Source: Rhodococcus erythropolis NBRC 15567
GTDB lineage: Bacteria > Actinomycetota > Actinomycetes > Mycobacteriales > Mycobacteriaceae
Reading direction: 5' to 3'
Assembly: GCF_001552595.1 (NCBI RefSeq)
Contig: NZ_BCRM01000009.1
Coordinates: 62,001-126,000 of the forward strand
Length of the DNA: 64,000 nucleotides
Shown one piece after another: positions 19,970-28,659 of this stretch. The stretch's first letter is position 1; every line of letters begins with the position of its first letter. Below the pieces are notes generated by a model. That model ran no database searches and was not told the DNA's origin. It worked only from the letters and a program-made list of their open reading frames with translations. The translations under genes were made by a program, and so were the position numbers.

Positions 19970-20336
19970 AGGTCCTCCTCGAGGTGAGCGCCGTTCGGCG
20001 GCGCCGGCCGTTTGCGATCGTGATCCTGATCACTTGACGGGCGAGATTACCTTTACTGGACGTTTGGTTCAGGCGAATCGGTCAAACGTCCAGAAAATTC
20101 ACCCTCCGTCCATTTCGGGCTCTGGCCTGCGATGATGTCGCCGATTTGATTGCCGAAGCTAAAGTGCGGGTGATTGGGGCATCGTTGACCTGGACGGTGG
20201 TCTAGTTCGCCCCGAGGTCGCCGCGCAGTCCGGAGGGTCGGCCTTTGTAGTGACGTACCTCGCGCTCACTCGGCCGAGGAGCGGGCTGAGTCCATGCATG
20301 CGCAGAAGCGCTGGCTGCGGCGATTAGACTGCACCT
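19970..20336. promoter_or_regulatory. Divergent promoter region with an 11-16-11 inverted repeat
   Basis: This gap separates the Ig-protein pair from guaA. It holds a perfect inverted repeat, CTGGACGTTTG (20056-20066) and CAAACGTCCAG (20083-20093), separated by 16 bases. It lies 87-124 bp upstream of Ig protein B and could be an operator. Next to guaA, TAGACT at 20324-20329 could be a -10 box for a leaderless guaA transcript. I see no gene here. Confidence 0.5.
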
Positions 20337-21908
20337 GTGGCAGATATCGAGCAGCAGAGACCAGTTCTTGTCGTCGACTTCGGAGCGCAGTACGCGCAGT
20401 TGATCGCACGGCGAGTTCGCGAAGCCAAGGTCTACTCGGAGGTGATTCCGCACACCACGACCGTCGAGGAGATCGTGGCCAAGAACCCCTTGGCTGTTGT
20501 GCTCTCGGGTGGGCCCTCGAGTGTCTACGCAGACGGTGCTCCCAAGCTCGATCCCGCACTTTTTGATCACGACATCCCGGTTTTCGGAATCTGCTACGGA
20601 TTCCAGGCAATGGCAGGCGCCCTCGGCGGCACCGTTGCCGAGACCGGTACCCGCGAATACGGCCGTACCGACATCGCGGTATCCGGTGGGTTGCTGCACG
20701 ACGGACTTCCCGCGACGCAGCCGGTGTGGATGAGCCACGGTGACGCCGTCACCGAAGCGCCGTCCGGCTTCGAGGTGACTGCGACCAGCGATGGCGCTCC
20801 CGTCGCAGCGTTCGAAGATCGCGCCCGCAAGCTCGCCGGCGTGCAATACCACCCCGAGGTTCTGCATTCCCCACACGGTCAGCAGGTCCTGAGCCGCTTC
20901 CTGCACGAGATCGCCGGTATTCCGGCAGCGTGGACGGCGTCCAACATCGCCGATGCGCTGATCGAGCAGGTTCGCGAGCAGGTCGGCGACGGACACGCCA
21001 TCTGCGGTCTGTCCGGTGGTGTCGACTCGGCTGTCGCTGCGGCTTTGGTTCAGCGGGCAATCGGCGACCGGTTGACGTGTGTCTTCGTCGATCACGGTTT
21101 GATGCGAGCCGGTGAGCGCACGCAGGTCGAGCAGGACTTCGTCGCGGCAACCGGTGCGCGTCTGATCACCGTGGATGCTGCGGACACCTTCATCGGTGAG
21201 CTGGCTGGGGTCACCGATCCCGAGACCAAGCGCAAGATCATCGGCCGCGAGTTCATCCGCAGCTTCGAAGGCGCAGTCAGTGATGTTCTGGGCGAGAACG
21301 CATCTCACGGTGCGACCGTCGACTTCCTCGTGCAGGGCACCCTGTACCCGGATGTCGTGGAGTCCGGCGGCGGCACGGGAACTGCAAACATCAAGAGCCA
21401 TCACAATGTCGGCGGGCTGCCGGAAGACCTGCAGTTCAAGTTGGTCGAACCGCTGCGTCTGCTGTTCAAGGACGAGGTCCGTGCAGTGGGCCGCGAACTC
21501 GGCCTGCCGGAAGAGATCGTCGGTCGCCAGCCGTTCCCCGGTCCCGGACTCGGTATCCGCATCATCGGTGAGGTCACCCGTGATCGCCTCGAGATCCTGC
21601 GTCAGGCAGATTCCATTGCGCGCGAAGAGCTTACGTCTGCAGGTTTGGACGGAACGATTTGGCAGTGCCCGGTGGTTCTCCTTGCCGACGTCCGCAGCGT
21701 GGGCGTACAGGGTGACGGCCGGACGTACGGTCATCCGATCGTGCTGCGTCCGGTCTCGAGTGAAGACGCGATGACCGCGGACTGGACGCGTCTGCCGTAC
21801 GAGACCCTCGAGCGCATCTCGACTCGAATCACCAACGAGGTGGCGGACGTGAACCGCGTAGTCCTCGACGTGACGAGCAAGCCGCCGGGAACTATTGAGT
21901 GGGAGTAA
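20337..21908 (+). CDS. guaA: GMP synthase (glutamine-hydrolysing)
   Basis: The 523-residue enzyme converts XMP to GMP. The N-terminal class I glutamine amidotransferase has Cys86 (GICYGFQ), His172 and Glu174 (YHPE). The ATP-pyrophosphatase domain carries the P-loop SGGVDS at 226-231, and the C-terminal dimerisation domain ends KPPGTIEWE. The GTG start has no ribosome site but a -10-like TAGACT close upstream, suggesting a leaderless message. It completes the GMP branch with guaB, 7 kb away. Confidence 0.97.
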   Translation: MADIEQQRPVLVVDFGAQYAQLIARRVREAKVYSEVIPHTTTVEEIVAKNPLAVVLSGGPSSVYADGAPKLDPALFDHDIPVFGICYGFQAMAGALGGTVAETGTREYGRTDIAVSGGLLHDGLPATQPVWMSHGDAVTEAPSGFEVTATSDGAPVAAFEDRARKLAGVQYHPEVLHSPHGQQVLSRFLHEIAGIPAAWTASNIADALIEQVREQVGDGHAICGLSGGVDSAVAAALVQRAIGDRLTCVFVDHGLMRAGERTQVEQDFVAATGARLITVDAADTFIGELAGVTDPETKRKIIGREFIRSFEGAVSDVLGENASHGATVDFLVQGTLYPDVVESGGGTGTANIKSHHNVGGLPEDLQFKLVEPLRLLFKDEVRAVGRELGLPEEIVGRQPFPGPGLGIRIIGEVTRDRLEILRQADSIAREELTSAGLDGTIWQCPVVLLADVRSVGVQGDGRTYGHPIVLRPVSSEDAMTADWTRLPYETLERISTRITNEVADVNRVVLDVTSKPPGTIEWE

Positions 21909-21917
21909 AAAACAACT

Positions 21918-21957
21918 GTGCGCCTTTATTAACCCCCCGCGGTTAATAAAGGCGCAC
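21918..21957. terminator. Palindromic terminator repeat, copy 2
   Basis: Same 17-bp stem as the element at 6642-6681, with the reverse-complement loop, so the two copies are inverted relative to each other. It lies 9 bp after the guaA stop and 7 bp before the convergent small membrane gene's stop, ideal for bidirectional termination. Confidence 0.85.
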
Positions 21958-21964
21958 AGTAGTT

Positions 21965-22198
21965 TTACTTGCGGTTGCGCCGATTCGGCAGAATCACCAG
22001 CAGTAGTCCTGCCACGACGGCGGCACCGACGAACAGCCAACGGAATTGAATGTTCGCTGCCGGCGCCAGAGAGAACGGCCCGACCAACGCCCACACGCTG
22101 ACCAGTAGTGCGGCCAGTCCTGCGATCAGCAGAAGTGCCGAGGGGCGCTTGGATTCTCGGGTCTCGTCCTGGTCTGTCGTCTCGTCGTACTCGCTCAT
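21965..22198 (-). CDS. Small two-helix membrane protein
   Basis: The 77-residue protein has an acidic N-terminus (MSEYDETTDQDETRESK), two hydrophobic segments (about residues 20-42 and 50-70) and a basic end (PNRRNRK), so both termini probably face the cytoplasm. The ATG overlaps the stop of the PspC-domain gene by 4 bp (ATGA), so it is translationally coupled to it. It likely belongs to the envelope-stress module. No named family recognised. Confidence 0.85.
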   Translation of the reverse strand: MSEYDETTDQDETRESKRPSALLLIAGLAALLVSVWALVGPFSLAPAANIQFRWLFVGAAVVAGLLLVILPNRRNRK

Positions 22199-23589
22199 GA
22201 TTGCGTCACCTTCAGGCTGCCGAACGTGGCTTTGGCGTTGATGGTCAGGGTGGGAGAGTCCGGTGTCGCATCGCGGCCCGGGTGTATTCCGCCGTCGAGG
22301 CAACCTGATCCGTCACCCATGACGACGGTGCAGCTGTTCTTGACGTTGACGGTTGGTGGCACCATGACGGTGAACTCGCCGAACGACGCCGCGACGTCGA
22401 TGGTCTCGTCCTCGGTGAACTTGACCCCGTTGAGGTCGAGAGTAAAGCTTCCGAAGGCTCCCGAATACGACGGATCCAACTCGGAAGCTGTTGCCGGAGT
22501 CCATCTTTGCTCACCCGAGGCGTCGAACTCTATCGGGTAGACCAACGAGGCGAGAAGCACGAAACCCACGAGTGGTCCGGTGACGACCAGCAGGCCGTAC
22601 CCCTTGCGGAAGAATGCCCCGAGGATCAGGCCGAGTGCGATGACGGCGAGTCCGACTGCACCGACTCGGCCGGGAGTGAACCACTCGTTGCCGGTTGCGG
22701 CGCCCGCTGCCCCTGTGACGGCGGCGACGATGATTGCGAGTCCGAGGACCGTCAGCGTCCAACGCGAGCGACGCTTACGTGGCGGCAACGGGAGCAGCGG
22801 TGTGGCCTTGGCTGCCGGATCCGGAAGATCCCAGGCGAACGGAGCGACACCGAGCGGATCCCAGGACGGCGGCGTGATGGCGGCCTCACCGATCACCTCG
22901 GTCGGATTGGTGCTGACCGAAGCGCTCGGGTCCTTCGACAGGTTTATCGTCGGATGAGCGGCCTGAGATTGTGGTGACTGCTGCGGCTGGTCGGCCGGTC
23001 GTTCCTCGGGCACATAGCTGTCGGGGAGTTTGGTGTACGGCGTGTACACGGGAGGCTGATTGGGCGCGAAGTATCCGGGGGTGAACGGCCCAGGCGTGAA
23101 TCCGGTGCCTGGATACGCGGTGCCTGCGCCGACATAAGGCGACGTGTTCTGCGGCAGTGCGGGCGGGATGGGCGCTCGTTGGTAGAGCAGCCACAGGCCA
23201 CCGACCATCAGGATCAGCCCGATCAGTCCGGAACCACCCAGACCGACGCCGACGGGGCCGACAGTCGTAGCCGCGATGGCGAGGGCCACCAGCAAGACGA
23301 TGGTCTTGGTACTGGAATCGGAACTGTGTCCGCGGCCCATCAACGACTGCGCGGGGGACGATCCGTCACCGGCACGGGCAAGTACCAACCAGCCGGCGAG
23401 GTAGAGAAGGATGCCTGAGCCACCGAAAATGGTGGACGCGACAAACGCCACGCGTACGAGAACGGGGTCGATGCCGTACCGGTATCCGATTCCGGCGCAT
23501 ACCCCAGCCACGTGACCTTGTGCCGGCAGACGCACGGGGCGGGTCCGCCACAGATCCTGGATCTGTTCTTGGAAAGTCGGATTGTTCAT
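22195..23589 (-). CDS. PspC-domain membrane protein with LiaF-like C-terminus
   Basis: This 464-residue protein has an N-terminal PspC domain (GHVAGVCAGIGYRYGIDPVLVR, a helix at 45-68), a second membrane pair near 97-137 and a long Pro-rich linker. Further helices follow at about 282-345, then a beta-rich C-terminus (GAFGSFTLDLNGVKF, AASFGEFTVMVPP, ATFGSLKVTQS) like the DUF2154/LiaF domain. It is divergent from a PspC-domain histidine kinase. LiaF-type proteins restrain their kinase until the envelope is stressed, and the same is inferred here. Confidence 0.85.
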   Translation of the reverse strand: MNNPTFQEQIQDLWRTRPVRLPAQGHVAGVCAGIGYRYGIDPVLVRVAFVASTIFGGSGILLYLAGWLVLARAGDGSSPAQSLMGRGHSSDSSTKTIVLLVALAIAATTVGPVGVGLGGSGLIGLILMVGGLWLLYQRAPIPPALPQNTSPYVGAGTAYPGTGFTPGPFTPGYFAPNQPPVYTPYTKLPDSYVPEERPADQPQQSPQSQAAHPTINLSKDPSASVSTNPTEVIGEAAITPPSWDPLGVAPFAWDLPDPAAKATPLLPLPPRKRRSRWTLTVLGLAIIVAAVTGAAGAATGNEWFTPGRVGAVGLAVIALGLILGAFFRKGYGLLVVTGPLVGFVLLASLVYPIEFDASGEQRWTPATASELDPSYSGAFGSFTLDLNGVKFTEDETIDVAASFGEFTVMVPPTVNVKNSCTVVMGDGSGCLDGGIHPGRDATPDSPTLTINAKATFGSLKVTQS

Positions 23590-23623
23590 GAATCAATCCT
23601 GGCTTCCGAGGCAGCCTCCGCGC

Positions 23624-23694
23624 ATCAGGGCCAACCCTGATCTTTGTGGTGATCGCGGGTGAGGGTGGCGGCCTGATTCAGGGTTGGACCCTGA
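23624..23694. promoter_or_regulatory. Twin palindromic operators in the PspC divergent promoter
   Basis: Two copies of the half-site pair TCAGGG...CCCTGA occur: ATCAGGGCCAACCCTGAT at 23624-23641 and TCAGGGTTGGACCCTGA at 23678-23694, with centres about 53 bp (five helical turns) apart. They lie between the PspC/LiaF-like gene and the PspC-kinase gene. The NarL-type regulator of the same locus is the natural candidate to bind them. Confidence 0.7.
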
Positions 23695-23729
23695 TGTGTG
23701 TCCGCGTGGTTCGTGCCAGTATCGACTAT

Positions 23730-25106
23730 GTGCAATATCTGTCAGATCCGCCGTTCGTGAGCGGTCCCGCTCCCGGGTTTGCGGGAGGCCCGCCCGTCGA
23801 CGGGGTACCGGTGCATCCCGTACCCATGAAGAAGGGCGTGCCCATTCCGGGTGCCGTGCCACTGCGAAAGCTGGAGCGGCGCTCCGGCGGTCGCATCGTC
23901 GCCGGAGTTGCGGGCGGTATCGCCGATCATCTCGGTATCGACGTCCTGAAAGTGCGCGTCGCCTTCACGATTCTTGCTGCGATGGCCGGATCCGGCATCG
24001 TCATTTACGGCGCCTTGTGGATCTTCACCTCTGCCGGCACGGACACGCAGAAGCCGTCCGCGGCCGAGCGGCAGCGGGCGTACGGCTTGATCGCACTCGG
24101 ATTGGGCGGCGCAGCCGCGTTGTCCTGGTTGTTCAGCGGCACGGCGGGTTCGGTGCTCGCGCCGTTCTTCGTCGTCGCGATCGGTGCCGCCTTGGTGTGG
24201 CGCGAGTTCGACTCCGACGGTCCCCGTACTGTCATCGGCTTGCCGCAGCGGCCTACCGTTCTGACGTGGGCGCGGGTGGTCGGGGGGGCCACCTTGATCA
24301 TCTTGGGTCTTGGCGTTGTCGTCCTTGCTCAGGTCGACCTCGAAGCACTGCGCTCGTCTCTCTTGGCGGTGGTCGTGACGCTGATCGGTGTCGGTTTGTT
24401 GACGGTGCCGCTGTGGCTGCGGATGTGGCGTGCTCTCGGCGCCGAGCGTGCGGCCCGAATTCGCAACGACGAACGTGAAGAGATTGCGTCGCATCTACAC
24501 GACTCCGTCCTTCAGACGTTGGCGCTGATTCAGAAGCAGTCCGACAACCCACAAGAGGTGGCGCGCCTGGCCCGCGGTCAGGAACGCGAGCTGCGCAAGT
24601 GGTTGTTCAGCGGCGGCGACATCGACCACACGAGCCTGACGGAAGGCCTGAAGATCATCGCCGGTGAAGTGGAAGACCAGCACGGTGTCACGGTCCGTCC
24701 CGTCACTGTCGGCGACGTACAACTCGAAGGCGGAGGCGTCGAGAACGGCCTGCCCAAGGAAGCGTTCACCGCGCTCCTCGGTGCGACGCGTGAAGCTCTC
24801 GTGAACTCGGCAAAGCACTCGGGGGAGAAGGAAATCAATCTGTTCGCCGAGGTCGAGGGTGATCAGGTCAGTGTGTTCGTTCGTGATCGCGGCGTCGGAT
24901 TCGACGTCGACGCGGTGCCGGAGGATCGCCAGGGGCTGGCCAAGTCGATTCGTGGTCGAATCGAGCGTCGCGGTGGCCGCGTCGTGGTTCGATCCGACAT
25001 CGGAAAGGGCACCGAAATCCGCGTGCACATGCCGCTCGGTGACTCTGCTCTAAAGTGGGACCAGACTGCTGACCGTGTCGACAACCCCGAGGAACAGCCC
25101 CAGTGA
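23730..25106 (+). CDS. PspC-domain sensor histidine kinase (LiaS/DesK type)
   Basis: From the GTG at 23730 this is 458 residues. A cytoplasmic N-terminus leads into a PspC domain (GGRIVAGVAGGIADHLGID) with several membrane helices up to about residue 245. The HisKA_3 box (REEIASHLHDSVLQTLALIQ, phospho-His in SHLHD) and HATPase (REALVNSAKHSG, DRGVGFD) follow. The GTG sits at ACTAT with no ribosome site and may be leaderless. The response regulator gene overlaps its stop by 4 bp. Sensing of membrane stress is inferred from the PspC domain. Confidence 0.9.
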   Translation: MQYLSDPPFVSGPAPGFAGGPPVDGVPVHPVPMKKGVPIPGAVPLRKLERRSGGRIVAGVAGGIADHLGIDVLKVRVAFTILAAMAGSGIVIYGALWIFTSAGTDTQKPSAAERQRAYGLIALGLGGAAALSWLFSGTAGSVLAPFFVVAIGAALVWREFDSDGPRTVIGLPQRPTVLTWARVVGGATLIILGLGVVVLAQVDLEALRSSLLAVVVTLIGVGLLTVPLWLRMWRALGAERAARIRNDEREEIASHLHDSVLQTLALIQKQSDNPQEVARLARGQERELRKWLFSGGDIDHTSLTEGLKIIAGEVEDQHGVTVRPVTVGDVQLEGGGVENGLPKEAFTALLGATREALVNSAKHSGEKEINLFAEVEGDQVSVFVRDRGVGFDVDAVPEDRQGLAKSIRGRIERRGGRVVVRSDIGKGTEIRVHMPLGDSALKWDQTADRVDNPEEQPQ

Positions 25107-25762
25107 CTTCGCTTGCGCCGCCCCCGTACCGCGTATTTCTTGTCGACGATCATGCAGTGTTCCGCTCCGGGGTGAGGGCCGAACTCTCGCGCGAGACGGA
25201 TATGGATGTCGTCGGTGAGGCCGGCGGCGTGGCGGAGGCAATCGCCGGTATCAACTCGACGAAGCCGCATGTCGTTCTGCTCGATGTCCACATGCCCGAC
25301 GGTGGTGGAGTGGCAGTTCTGCGCGGAATCGATTCCGGCCCGGTGTGCCTGGCGCTCAGCGTTTCCGATGCCGCCGAAGACGTGATCGCGGTGATCCGCG
25401 GCGGTGCGCGCGGGTATGTGACCAAGACGATCTCGGGATCCGAACTTGCCGAGGGCGTACGACGCGTTGCCGGTGGTGACGCGGTGTTCGGGCCGCGCCT
25501 GGCAGGTTTCGTGTTGGACTCCTTCACCGGACGCTCCAATGCACCCGAGCCACAACTCGATCCGGAACTCGATTCTCTTACTCCGCGGGAACTCGAAGTG
25601 CTCAGATTGCTGGCACGTGGGTACACCTACCGTGAAATTGCCGAGGACCTGGTGATTTCCGTGAAGACGGTCGAGACTCACGCATCGAACGTTCTGCGAA
25701 AGACTCAGCAGTCCAATCGCAATGCGCTGACTCGTTGGGCACATCGCCGCCAGATCGACTGA
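25103..25762 (+). CDS. NarL/LuxR-family response regulator
   Basis: The 219-residue protein has a receiver domain (FLVDDHAVFRSG, phospho-Asp in VVLLDVHMPDG) and a C-terminal LuxR helix-turn-helix (LTPRELEVLRLLARGYTYRE, then IAEDLVISVKTVETHASNVL). The GTG start overlaps the kinase stop (GTGA), so both are made together. It is the partner of the PspC-domain kinase and probably acts on the palindromes at 23624-23694. Confidence 0.93.
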   Translation: MTSLAPPPYRVFLVDDHAVFRSGVRAELSRETDMDVVGEAGGVAEAIAGINSTKPHVVLLDVHMPDGGGVAVLRGIDSGPVCLALSVSDAAEDVIAVIRGGARGYVTKTISGSELAEGVRRVAGGDAVFGPRLAGFVLDSFTGRSNAPEPQLDPELDSLTPRELEVLRLLARGYTYREIAEDLVISVKTVETHASNVLRKTQQSNRNALTRWAHRRQID

Positions 25763-25811
25763 ATTTCCGCGCACCCTTTCGCGATTGCGAGTGAAGGCGC
25801 ACCATGGACCG

Positions 25812-27266
25812 ATGACGGAACCACTGGCGCTCGCGTCGAAACGTGGGCGTTGGGTTGTCGCCGCCACCGTTCTCGGCTCGAGCATGGCTCTCCTCGACGG
25901 CACCGTAGTCAACATTGCTCTGCCGCACATCGGCGAGGACTTGAATTCCGGTGTCGCCGGGCTGCAGTGGACTCTGAGTGGATACACCTTGGCATTGGCG
26001 TCGCTGATACTGCTCGGGGGAGCCCTCGGCGATCGTTGGGGTCGGCGGCGGGTATTCGTGTGGGGGACGGTCTGGTTCGCGGTCGCGTCGTTGCTGTGCG
26101 GAATTGCACCTGACATCACGTTTCTGGTGATTGCGCGGATCCTGCAGGGAGTGGGAGCTGCGCTCTTGACGCCTGGCAGCCTTGCCATCATTTCCGCGTC
26201 ACTTCGCGAGGAGGACCGCGGTGCGGCGATCGGCTTGTGGTCGGGCTTGGGTGGTGTCGCTGGCGCTATCGGTCCGCTGTTCGGTGGTTGGCTGGTGGAA
26301 GTGGCGGGATGGCGATCGGTGTTCCTGCTCAACATTCCGTTGGCGATCGTCGTGGTGTGGGCAGCGGTGCGCCACGTGCCCGAGAGCCGCGATCCGCATC
26401 CGCCCGAGCACCTGGATGTGGTCGGATCTGCCTGCGCAGTAGTCGGTCTCGGGGCGCTGACGTACGGGCTGATCGAAGTCAACCCGATAGTCGGGCTGGT
26501 CGGGGTGCTCGCGCTGTGCCTGTTCGTTGTGGTGGAACGTCGATCGCCGAGTGCGTTGGTGCCGCCGTCCCTGTTTCGTTCGCGGATGTTCGTCGCGGCC
26601 AATCTGGTGACTCTCGCGGTCTATGCGGCGCTTGGCGGTGTGTTCTTCCTGCTCGTGCTGCAATTGCAGTTGGTCGCGGGGTACTCGCCGGTGGCTGCCG
26701 GCGTCGCAACGGTACCGATCACCTTGGCATTGTTGCTGTTGTCTTCGCGCGCGGGCAGTTACGCGCAGACGCACGGACCGCGATTGCCGATGACGGTCGG
26801 GCCCGCCGTTGCCGCGGTGGGGTTGGTGTTGATGACGCGGATCGGCCCGGATGCGTCGTACCTGACCGTCGTGCTGCCGGGAGTTCTGGTCTTCGGGCTC
26901 GGCCTGGCGGTGATGGTGGCGCCGTTGACCGCCGCCGTGCTCGGCTCGGTGCCGGTGGAGCAGTCCGGAATCGCGTCGGGTGTGAACAATGCCGTTGCTC
27001 GCACGAGCCAGCTTCTTGCGGTTGCGGCCTTGCCTGCCCTGGTGGGTATCGATGCCGAGAGCCTGGTCGATCCGTCGAGTTTCTCCGACGGTTTCCGGTA
27101 CGCGATGTACATCTGTGTGGCGCTGCTGTTGATCGGTGCGGCGATCGCCGCGACGCTGATTCGTACTCCGGCAGTCGAGCCTGTTCAGGAAGCGGATTCG
27201 GTTGCCTGCAAGCCGCATTGTGATCTGACGGGACCTGCAGTGCAACCGAATCCGATGAGGGACTAG
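25812..27266 (+). CDS. DHA2-family (EmrB/QacA) drug:H+ antiporter
   Basis: This 484-residue MFS exporter has 14 predicted helices. The motif A region reads GGALGDRWGRRRVF and motif C reads GLGGVAGAIGPLFGGWLV; the early motif LLDGTVVNIALPHI is typical of DHA2. The start is the ATG at 25812; an upstream in-frame GTG adds nine unlikely residues. The cytoplasmic tail with Cys and His (ACKPHCDLTGPAVQ) resembles a motif seen in other actinobacterial members. Substrate unknown. Its stop codon overlaps that of the convergent MFS gene. Confidence 0.88.
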   Translation: MTEPLALASKRGRWVVAATVLGSSMALLDGTVVNIALPHIGEDLNSGVAGLQWTLSGYTLALASLILLGGALGDRWGRRRVFVWGTVWFAVASLLCGIAPDITFLVIARILQGVGAALLTPGSLAIISASLREEDRGAAIGLWSGLGGVAGAIGPLFGGWLVEVAGWRSVFLLNIPLAIVVVWAAVRHVPESRDPHPPEHLDVVGSACAVVGLGALTYGLIEVNPIVGLVGVLALCLFVVVERRSPSALVPPSLFRSRMFVAANLVTLAVYAALGGVFFLLVLQLQLVAGYSPVAAGVATVPITLALLLLSSRAGSYAQTHGPRLPMTVGPAVAAVGLVLMTRIGPDASYLTVVLPGVLVFGLGLAVMVAPLTAAVLGSVPVEQSGIASGVNNAVARTSQLLAVAALPALVGIDAESLVDPSSFSDGFRYAMYICVALLLIGAAIAATLIRTPAVEPVQEADSVACKPHCDLTGPAVQPNPMRD

Positions 27267-28471
27267 ACGCTGATGTCGCGATCTCGGCTGGGCACCAAGG
27301 GGATTGCCGCGGCTGGAAATGCCGCGACTATCGCGAAAGCGAGCGGGTAGCCGACCGCGCCGATCAGCGCACCGACCACCGGGCCCACTGCTGACGCGGC
27401 AATGAACTGGCCGGTGTTCTGTGCGCCCAACGCTTTTCCTTGCCATTTCGGCCCGGCAGCTTCGGCGACGGATGTGAACGCCAAACCGTTGTCGGCGACG
27501 CTGACGGTGGTTGCCAGCAGCAGGATCAGGGCCGGCACGCCCCAAGGCGCTGCGCCGGCTGCTGCCATGGCCAACATGACCGCGGACGCGGAGACGGCAA
27601 CCAACCTCAGCGGGCCTACTCTGCTTCCGGCACGATCACTCCAGATGCCGACGACGATGCGGCCGAGCGCACCCACGAACTGGGAGATCCCGATCAGGAG
27701 TCCAGCGGGCGCCGCATCCCAGCCTTGCTCGCTGATCAGCCAGACCAGACCGAACGTCGAGAGGGTGAACTGCGGAAATACCAGCAGTGCCGAGACGACG
27801 TGAATGCGCCAGAGGAACCAGTTCGAGCGATAAGGGTTGATCGTCTCGACCGGGATATCTGTGGACCGTGCCGCCGGGCGCGGGGGATTGACCAATGCGA
27901 CGGCACAGATCAGGGCGAGGACGCCGTTGAGCGCCACCGACAGTCCGACGGCCGAGCCGATTCCTACGTTCGCGGCGAGAGTCGGGATGGTCAACGACGC
28001 AATGGTCACGCCCAGTGGCTGTGACATCTGCCTGATGCCCATCGCAAGGCCGCGCCGATCCTTGGGAAACCAGCCGACCACAACACGCCCACTGGCGGCG
28101 TTGGTGCTCGCCGCAGCCATTCCGCCCAGTAGAAATGCGATCCCGAGGAGGGCGTAGTTGTCGGTGGTGGTCGCGGCGAGCGCGGCGATCGTCGTCAGCG
28201 CGAGCCCGATGGAGATGACCCATTTCTCACCGAATCTGTCAGCCATCGCTCCCCACGCCACCAAGGTGAGAACCATGCCGAAAGTGGGTGCAGCGGCCAG
28301 GGTTCCGGCTTGCGTCAACGAGAGACCGTGCTCGGAATGCAGCAGGGGGATCAAAAAGGCGGGGGTGCTGACGAAGACGGTGCCTGCGGCCTGGGCTGCG
28401 ACGCCGATTCCGAGCATCGTCCACGCCTTCGGGGAGACGGCCGTCTTTTCCAACCGCGACGCCTGCGTCAT
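27263..28471 (-). CDS. MFS transporter (12-helix type)
   Basis: The 402-residue transporter has about 12 helices and a motif-A-like loop (WGAMADRFGEKWVI) between helices 2 and 3, plus a second copy in the C-half (GIWSDRAGSRVGP). The segment GWFPKDRRGLAMGIRQMSQP resembles CynX/NimT and nitrate/nitrite-type carriers. Substrate unknown. The stop shares the tetranucleotide CTAG with the convergent DHA2 gene. A possible operator lies 50 bp upstream of its start. Confidence 0.85.
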   Translation of the reverse strand: MTQASRLEKTAVSPKAWTMLGIGVAAQAAGTVFVSTPAFLIPLLHSEHGLSLTQAGTLAAAPTFGMVLTLVAWGAMADRFGEKWVISIGLALTTIAALAATTTDNYALLGIAFLLGGMAAASTNAASGRVVVGWFPKDRRGLAMGIRQMSQPLGVTIASLTIPTLAANVGIGSAVGLSVALNGVLALICAVALVNPPRPAARSTDIPVETINPYRSNWFLWRIHVVSALLVFPQFTLSTFGLVWLISEQGWDAAPAGLLIGISQFVGALGRIVVGIWSDRAGSRVGPLRLVAVSASAVMLAMAAAGAAPWGVPALILLLATTVSVADNGLAFTSVAEAAGPKWQGKALGAQNTGQFIAASAVGPVVGALIGAVGYPLAFAIVAAFPAAAIPLVPSRDRDISV

Positions 28472-28521
28472 GGTGCCCTCCGATTTCTACGCTGTTCGAC
28501 GATGCCGACGCTACTCGCGTA

Positions 28522-28538
28522 GTTTCACATGTTGAAAC
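28522..28538 (-). promoter_or_regulatory. Inverted repeat upstream of the MFS gene
   Basis: GTTTCA-catgt-TGAAAC is a 6-5-6 palindrome 51-67 bp upstream of the MFS start. An operator is plausible but no matching regulator is adjacent. Confidence 0.4.
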
Positions 28539-28659
28539 CAGAATCCCATTATTTGGTCAAACTTGGGCGGCCCAGGGTGCGAAGTGCCCACCCCTTTTCG
28601 AGCGAACGGTACGACGATCGCCTTGGGTGCGCCGAAAGGTACGTTCGCTCGGGAATGGG

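Noticed and set aside
20202-22094. A 630-codon antisense frame over guaA
   Set aside because: Shadow of guaA that also reads through the terminator palindrome.
24863-26602. A 579-codon antisense frame over the kinase, regulator and MFS genes
   Set aside because: Thr/Arg/Pro-rich translation without a domain, opposite three certain genes.
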